Origin: Echinicola marina
Lineage (GTDB): Bacteria; Bacteroidota; Bacteroidia; Cytophagales; Cyclobacteriaceae
Length of the DNA stretch: 64,000 bases
Assembly: GCF_020463795.1 (NCBI RefSeq)
Contig: NZ_CP080025.1
Location: 65,001 to 129,000, forward strand
Direction: 5' to 3'
In this document: one piece after another, positions 60,523 to 64,000 of the stretch
Position numbering within the stretch: the first letter of the stretch is position 1
Layout: each line of letters starts with the position of its first letter
Notes under the pieces: model-generated
Told to the model about the DNA's origin: nothing
Seen by the model: the letters and a program-made list of their open reading frames with translations, nothing else
Databases searched by the model: none
Translations under genes and position numbers: made by a program

Positions 60523-61530
60523 TTATTTTTCACCTTTGGATTTACCATCTCCTTTCTTACCCTCATCAGGTTTGGCAATAGCATCTCTCATTTCAGTATC
60601 CGACTTAATATTCTCCATTTTGTAATAATCCATTATCCCAAGATTCCCACTTCGAAAAGCTTCTGAGATAGCTTTTGGAACTTCCGCTTCAGCCTCAACG
60701 ACTTTAGCTCTCATCTCTACATTACGCGCTTTCATTTCTTGCTCCAAGGCCACGGCCATAGCTCTTCTTTCTTCTGCTTTGGCTTCCGCTACTTTAAGGT
60801 CAGCAGAAGCTTGATCAATCTGCAACTTGGCCCCAATATTTGTCCCCACATCAATATCTGCTATATCAATGGACAAAATCTCAAATGCAGTCCCCGCATC
60901 CAAGCCCCTTTCCAACACCAACTTGGATATCTTATCAGGGTTTTCCAATACACTTTTATGGGTCTTGGCAGAACCAATAGAAGTAACAATACCTTCCCCT
61001 ACCCTTGCCAAAATGGTATCCTCACCTGAACCACCCACAAGTTGAGCGATATTTGCCCTTACAGTTACTCTTGCCTTGGCAATCAGCTGAATACCATCAG
61101 CGGCCACAGCAGCAACACTTGGGGTATTGATTACTTTTGGATTTACCGAAATCTGAACTGCCTCAAATACATCCCTCCCAGCCAAGTCAATGGCCGTAGC
61201 CTGCTTAAAGGAAAGGTTGATATTAGCCTTATCTGCAGAAATCAAAGCTCGGATTACATTAGGAACATTTCCTCCTGCCAGATAGTGCGTCTCCAGTTCG
61301 TTGGTCGTCAACGCAAGCCCTGCCTTTGTAGCTGTAATAAGCGAATTTACAATAATGCTCGGCGGTACTTTACGGATCCTCATACCAATCAATTCCCCAA
61401 TACCCACCTTTACATTGGCAAAAATGGCTGTAATCCAAAGATTGACAGGGACAAAATAAAGAAAAATAAATAGCAATATCAGCCCTCCAAAGGCTGCTAC
61501 TAGAATAAGTGCTGAATTAGAAAATTCCAT
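60523..61530 (-). CDS. floA: Flotillin-like protein FloA
   Basis: A 335-residue membrane-associated scaffold protein of the UPF0365/FloA group, which forms lipid-raft-like membrane domains. One N-terminal hydrophobic hairpin (about 8-28) is followed by the SPFH-like domain: [40 protein letters not shown] and [21 protein letters not shown] coiled coil ([19 protein letters not shown]) comes next, and then a charged low-complexity tail ([15 protein letters not shown]). It follows an NfeD gene by 3 nt, the standard partner. Confidence 0.95.
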   Translation of the reverse strand: MEFSNSALILVAAFGGLILLFIFLYFVPVNLWITAIFANVKVGIGELIGMRIRKVPPSIIVNSLITATKAGLALTTNELETHYLAGGNVPNVIRALISADKANINLSFKQATAIDLAGRDVFEAVQISVNPKVINTPSVAAVAADGIQLIAKARVTVRANIAQLVGGSGEDTILARVGEGIVTSIGSAKTHKSVLENPDKISKLVLERGLDAGTAFEILSIDIADIDVGTNIGAKLQIDQASADLKVAEAKAEERRAMAVALEQEMKARNVEMRAKVVEAEAEVPKAISEAFRSGNLGIMDYYKMENIKSDTEMRDAIAKPDEGKKGDGKSKGEK

Positions 61531-61533
61531 AGT

Positions 61534-61995
61534 CTATTGTTTTATGATAATTCTGTTGTTTTCAAGTTGATGAATCTCTACTTCTACCCCCGCCGAGATA
61601 AATCCTGAATTTGATTTGACTTCATATATTTTATCACCAAATTCCGCTTTTCCATAAGGTTTGATATCAGAAAGGGTTTTACCCCGCTGCCCCACCTGCA
61701 ATCCTACCAAACGATCATCATAAGTTCTATTTGAAATAGTATCCTTTAAAGAAAATCGCTTCCAAACACCGGATTTGAAACCATAGAATATGACCACTAC
61801 ATTGGCCAACACAGTCGCCCCCAAGACAATCAAAGCTGTCTGTGAGGCATAATTCTGGAAGGCAAAGAATATCCCCAATCCACTAAACAAGAACCCCAAA
61901 ACGCCAACCAAAGTGGTTCCAGGAACAAAAATCACTTCCAATAAGACCAATGCCAGCCCTATCAAAAGAAGGCCTATTATAATTACCCAAGTCAT
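61534..61995 (-). CDS. NfeD family membrane protein
   Basis: A 153-residue protein of the short NfeD type. Two or three N-terminal membrane helices (WVIIIGLLLIGLALVLLEV, GVLGFLFSGLGIFFAF and a third near 60-80) are followed by an OB-fold domain (about 95-153) with LVGLQVGQRGKTLSDIKPYG and GVEVEIHQLENNRIIIKQ. NfeD proteins work with flotillins or stomatins in membrane organisation; here floA is next, 3 nt downstream. I start at MTWVIII; the upstream 32-residue extension begins in a poor context. Confidence 0.9.
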   Translation of the reverse strand: MTWVIIIGLLLIGLALVLLEVIFVPGTTLVGVLGFLFSGLGIFFAFQNYASQTALIVLGATVLANVVVIFYGFKSGVWKRFSLKDTISNRTYDDRLVGLQVGQRGKTLSDIKPYGKAEFGDKIYEVKSNSGFISAGVEVEIHQLENNRIIIKQ

Positions 61996-62104
61996 AAAAA
62001 TTAAAATTGATTTGCTGAAAATAGAGAGATTTTTCGGGATTATAAAATGAAAATAAAAGTTTGACAATAGCCAAAAATCACTTTTGTACATCCCTTAAAC
62101 AAAA

Positions 62105-62159
62105 CTGCCTCAAACGGCCTTTCAGTCAAAATCAAGACCTGAAGAACCTTCTGAGGCAG
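62105..62159 (-). terminator. Probable terminator after proS
   Basis: On the minus strand CTGCCTCA/TGAGGCAG (8 bp) closes a 39-nt interval with an inner TTCAG/CTGAA stem, and is followed by TTTTG. The large loop makes it less certain than the other hairpins. Confidence 0.5.
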
Positions 62160-62182
62160 CCAGTTTATAAACATAAGATTAC

Positions 62183-63664
62183 TTAGTAGGCCTTGGCAAA
62201 TAAAACCCTTCCTTTTGATGGCTTGCCCGTCAACACGCACTCACCTGCTTCTGCTATTTGATCCAATGGAATACATCTAATTGTAGCCTTTGTCAATTCC
62301 TTGATCTTTTCTTCCGTCTCAGAAGTACCATCCCAATGCGCAGAAACAAAACCTCCTTTCTCTTCCAAAACAGATTGGAATTCCTCCCAAGTATCCACTT
62401 CAGTGGTTTTCTCATTACGGAAATCTAAGGCCTTTTGATAAATATTAGCTTGGATTTCATCTAATAAATCTACCAAAAGCTTTTCTATCTCTACTTCCCC
62501 CAGATTGACCATTTCTTTGGTCAAGGTATCTCTCCTTGCCACTTCAATGGTGTTATTAGCCAAATCCCTTGGCCCCATTGCTATTCTTACCGGCACACCT
62601 TTCAATTCATACTCTGCAAATTTCCAGCCTGGCTTGTGGGTATCTCTATGATCAAACTTCACCGATATTCCCAATGGCTTCAATTTATTCATGATTTCAT
62701 GTGCCTTTTCTTCGATAGCCAGCAATTCCTCCTCACTCCTAAATATAGGAATGATCACTACCTGAATGGGTGCCAATTTAGGAGGCAAAACCAGTCCTTT
62801 ATCATCTGAATGAGCCATGATCAAAGCCCCCATTAGGCGGGTACTCACCCCCCAAGAAGTCCCCCAAACATATTCTAGTCCCCCCTCCTTAGTTGCAAAT
62901 TTCACATCAAAAGCTTTGGCAAAATTCTGCCCAAGAAAATGAGAGGTTCCAGCTTGCAGGGCCTTGCCATCCTGCATCATCGCCTCTATACAGTAAGTCT
63001 CCTCCGCGCCTGCAAAACGTTCATTTTCTGTTTTTAGCCCTTTCACGACAGGCACCCCCATATATTCCTCCGCAAACTGGGCATATACATTCATCATTTG
63101 CTCAGTTTCTTCTATGGCTTCTTCACGTGAAGAATGCGCAGTGTGTCCTTCTTGCCATAAAAATTCCGCTGTTCTGAGAAACAATCTGGTTCTCATCTCC
63201 CATCTCACCACATTGGCCCATTGGTTCACCTTCAAAGGTAAATCCCTATAAGACTGTATCCAATTCTTATAAGTACTCCAAATCACCGTCTCAGAAGTAG
63301 GACGGACTATTAGCTCTTCCTCCAACTTGGCCTCAGGATCTACCACTACACTTTTATTGTCCTCCGAATTCTTTAGTCTGTAATGAGTAACCACAGCACA
63401 TTCTTTGGCAAAACCTTCCACATGACTTGCCTCTTTGGACAAATACGACTTAGGGATAAAAAGCGGAAAATAAGCATTACTATGTCCTGTATCCTTAAAC
63501 ATCTGGTCCAGTTGCTGTTGCATCTTTTCCCAGATCGAATAACCATAGGGCTTAATGACCATACACCCTCTCACAGCGGAATTCTCCGCCAAATCAGCTC
63601 TTTTCACTAGTTCATTGTACCACAGGGAGTAATCCTCACTTCTTTTTGGCAGACCTTTGCTCAT
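62183..63664 (-). CDS. proS: Proline--tRNA ligase (short, eukaryote/archaeal-like type)
   Basis: Class II synthetase for tRNA-Pro. The 493-residue chain is the type 3 form, lacking the editing insertion of E. coli ProRS. Segments: [60 protein letters not shown] (motif 2 side), [20 protein letters not shown] (motif 2), [18 protein letters not shown] and [20 protein letters not shown] (motif 3). A C-terminal anticodon-binding and zinc-like region follows. It is a single minus-strand gene. Confidence 0.96.
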   Translation of the reverse strand: MSKGLPKRSEDYSLWYNELVKRADLAENSAVRGCMVIKPYGYSIWEKMQQQLDQMFKDTGHSNAYFPLFIPKSYLSKEASHVEGFAKECAVVTHYRLKNSEDNKSVVVDPEAKLEEELIVRPTSETVIWSTYKNWIQSYRDLPLKVNQWANVVRWEMRTRLFLRTAEFLWQEGHTAHSSREEAIEETEQMMNVYAQFAEEYMGVPVVKGLKTENERFAGAEETYCIEAMMQDGKALQAGTSHFLGQNFAKAFDVKFATKEGGLEYVWGTSWGVSTRLMGALIMAHSDDKGLVLPPKLAPIQVVIIPIFRSEEELLAIEEKAHEIMNKLKPLGISVKFDHRDTHKPGWKFAEYELKGVPVRIAMGPRDLANNTIEVARRDTLTKEMVNLGEVEIEKLLVDLLDEIQANIYQKALDFRNEKTTEVDTWEEFQSVLEEKGGFVSAHWDGTSETEEKIKELTKATIRCIPLDQIAEAGECVLTGKPSKGRVLFAKAY

Positions 63665-63720
63665 TTGTATTATTTGTTGTTTTGAAAAAACTATTTAACT
63701 TTAGTTTCTATTTTGGGAAG

Positions 63721-63728
63721 CAAATATA
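63721..63728 (-). promoter_or_regulatory. Candidate -7 box for proS
   Basis: Reads TATATTTG on the minus strand, a perfect TAnnTTTG, 56 nt before the proS ATG. The -33 side has no matching TTTG. Confidence 0.42.
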
Positions 63729-63796
63729 AATTAAAAAATTATAACCATCTTCCGAAGAGCACGTATATAGTGTTGAGTGTTGTAAACTAAACTATT

Positions 63797-64000
63797 ATGA
63801 ATAAAATTTTCGCATATCGATACCTTGGTTTCCTTGCCGCCCTGGGAATGGTTGGATGTAGCAGTAGTTATAGTGCTATGAATGGAGAATCAGACGACAT
63901 GTATTTCATGGCTTCGGATGATGCAGTAGTAACAGCAAATGCAGTTTCCAATAATACACCAAACAACTTCAGCAGATATGCTGAAGTCGAGGATACAGAG
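63797..64000 (+). CDS. Lipoprotein of unknown function, N-terminal part
   Basis: The first 68 codons run to the window edge. The opening MNKIFAYRYLGFLAALGMVG, followed by CSSSYS, is a lipoprotein signal with lipobox (GMVGC), so the protein is probably anchored in a membrane. The mature part so far is acidic and Asn/Ser-rich (NGESDDMYFMASDD, NNTPNNFSRYAEVED), a flexible linker rather than a domain. Nothing identifies a family. It is divergent from proS. Confidence 0.75.
   Translation, partial: MNKIFAYRYLGFLAALGMVGCSSSYSAMNGESDDMYFMASDDAVVTANAVSNNTPNNFSRYAEVEDTE

Noticed and set aside
1-64000. CRISPR arrays, prophage, complete insertion sequences, integrons and toxin-antitoxin pairs
   Set aside because: No regularly spaced repeats, transposase, integrase or phage structural genes are seen. 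The only mobile-looking DNA is the repeat family around the GxxExxY remnant.

Overview
The window is chromosomal DNA from an AT-rich member of the Bacteroidota, most likely the Cytophagales (a Cyclobacteriaceae-like organism); the genus cannot be fixed from sequence alone. The evidence is the recurrent promoter box TAnnTTTG in place of a sigma-70 -10 box, few Shine-Dalgarno sites, frequent TTG and GTG starts, the ExbB/small membrane protein/ExbD/ExbD cluster, a Bacteroidota-type LptD, FloA with NfeD, a type II chorismate mutase fused behind DAHP synthase, and many protein families typical of that phylum. Nearly all of it is a normal core genome. I see no prophage, no complete insertion sequence and no CRISPR array.

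Layout: 1-9.2 kb holds an rpoN/PAP2-like/enoyl-CoA hydratase operon, asnS, NAD(P)H-hydrate repair, an MFS transporter and an ExbB/ExbD energy-transduction operon, followed by tRNA-Ser(GGA). From 9.8 to 16 kb one long minus-strand operon joins two membrane GT2 glycosyltransferases, a polysaccharide deacetylase, a GAF/PP2C phosphatase, TatD and asparaginase. From 16 to 20.7 kb lie ruvC, thiL, methylmalonyl-CoA epimerase, an A-type Fe-S carrier, gcvT and comB. From 20.7 to 24.4 kb a decayed GxxExxY gene sits inside CACAGAG-type repeats beside a bioF-bioD-ketosynthase operon. From 24.4 to 38.9 kb is a mix of housekeeping and conserved unknown genes: a degenerate twin-ABC protein, dtd, a second IscA-like protein without its C-terminal cysteines, folB with a DivIVA-domain protein, a phosphopantetheinyl transferase, an acyl-CoA carboxylase beta subunit and a cell-wall amidase. 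Then come lptD, arginine deiminase, lysS and proline dehydrogenase.

The most notable region is 46.4-53.0 kb, the aromatic amino acid cluster: DAHP synthase/chorismate mutase, aroB, aroA, then pheA, an aminotransferase and tyrA. Before the first gene I find an unannotated 31-codon leader peptide containing the run YFIFFFFYF. It is followed by a strong intrinsic terminator and by two mutually exclusive helices, which is the full layout of a ribosome-mediated Phe/Tyr attenuator. The leader's start codon lies only 5 nt after a promoter box, so it may be read from a leaderless mRNA. An internal terminator after aroA and a second promoter separate pheA-aminotransferase-tyrA from the attenuated part.

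The last 11 kb carry a metal or cobalamin-binding protein, an HsdR_N-like nuclease-fold protein, an amidohydrolase lipoprotein, a helix-hairpin-helix protein, hemA, a WG-repeat protein, floA/nfeD, proS and the start of a lipoprotein gene. All protein calls rest on motif recognition by eye, with no database search.
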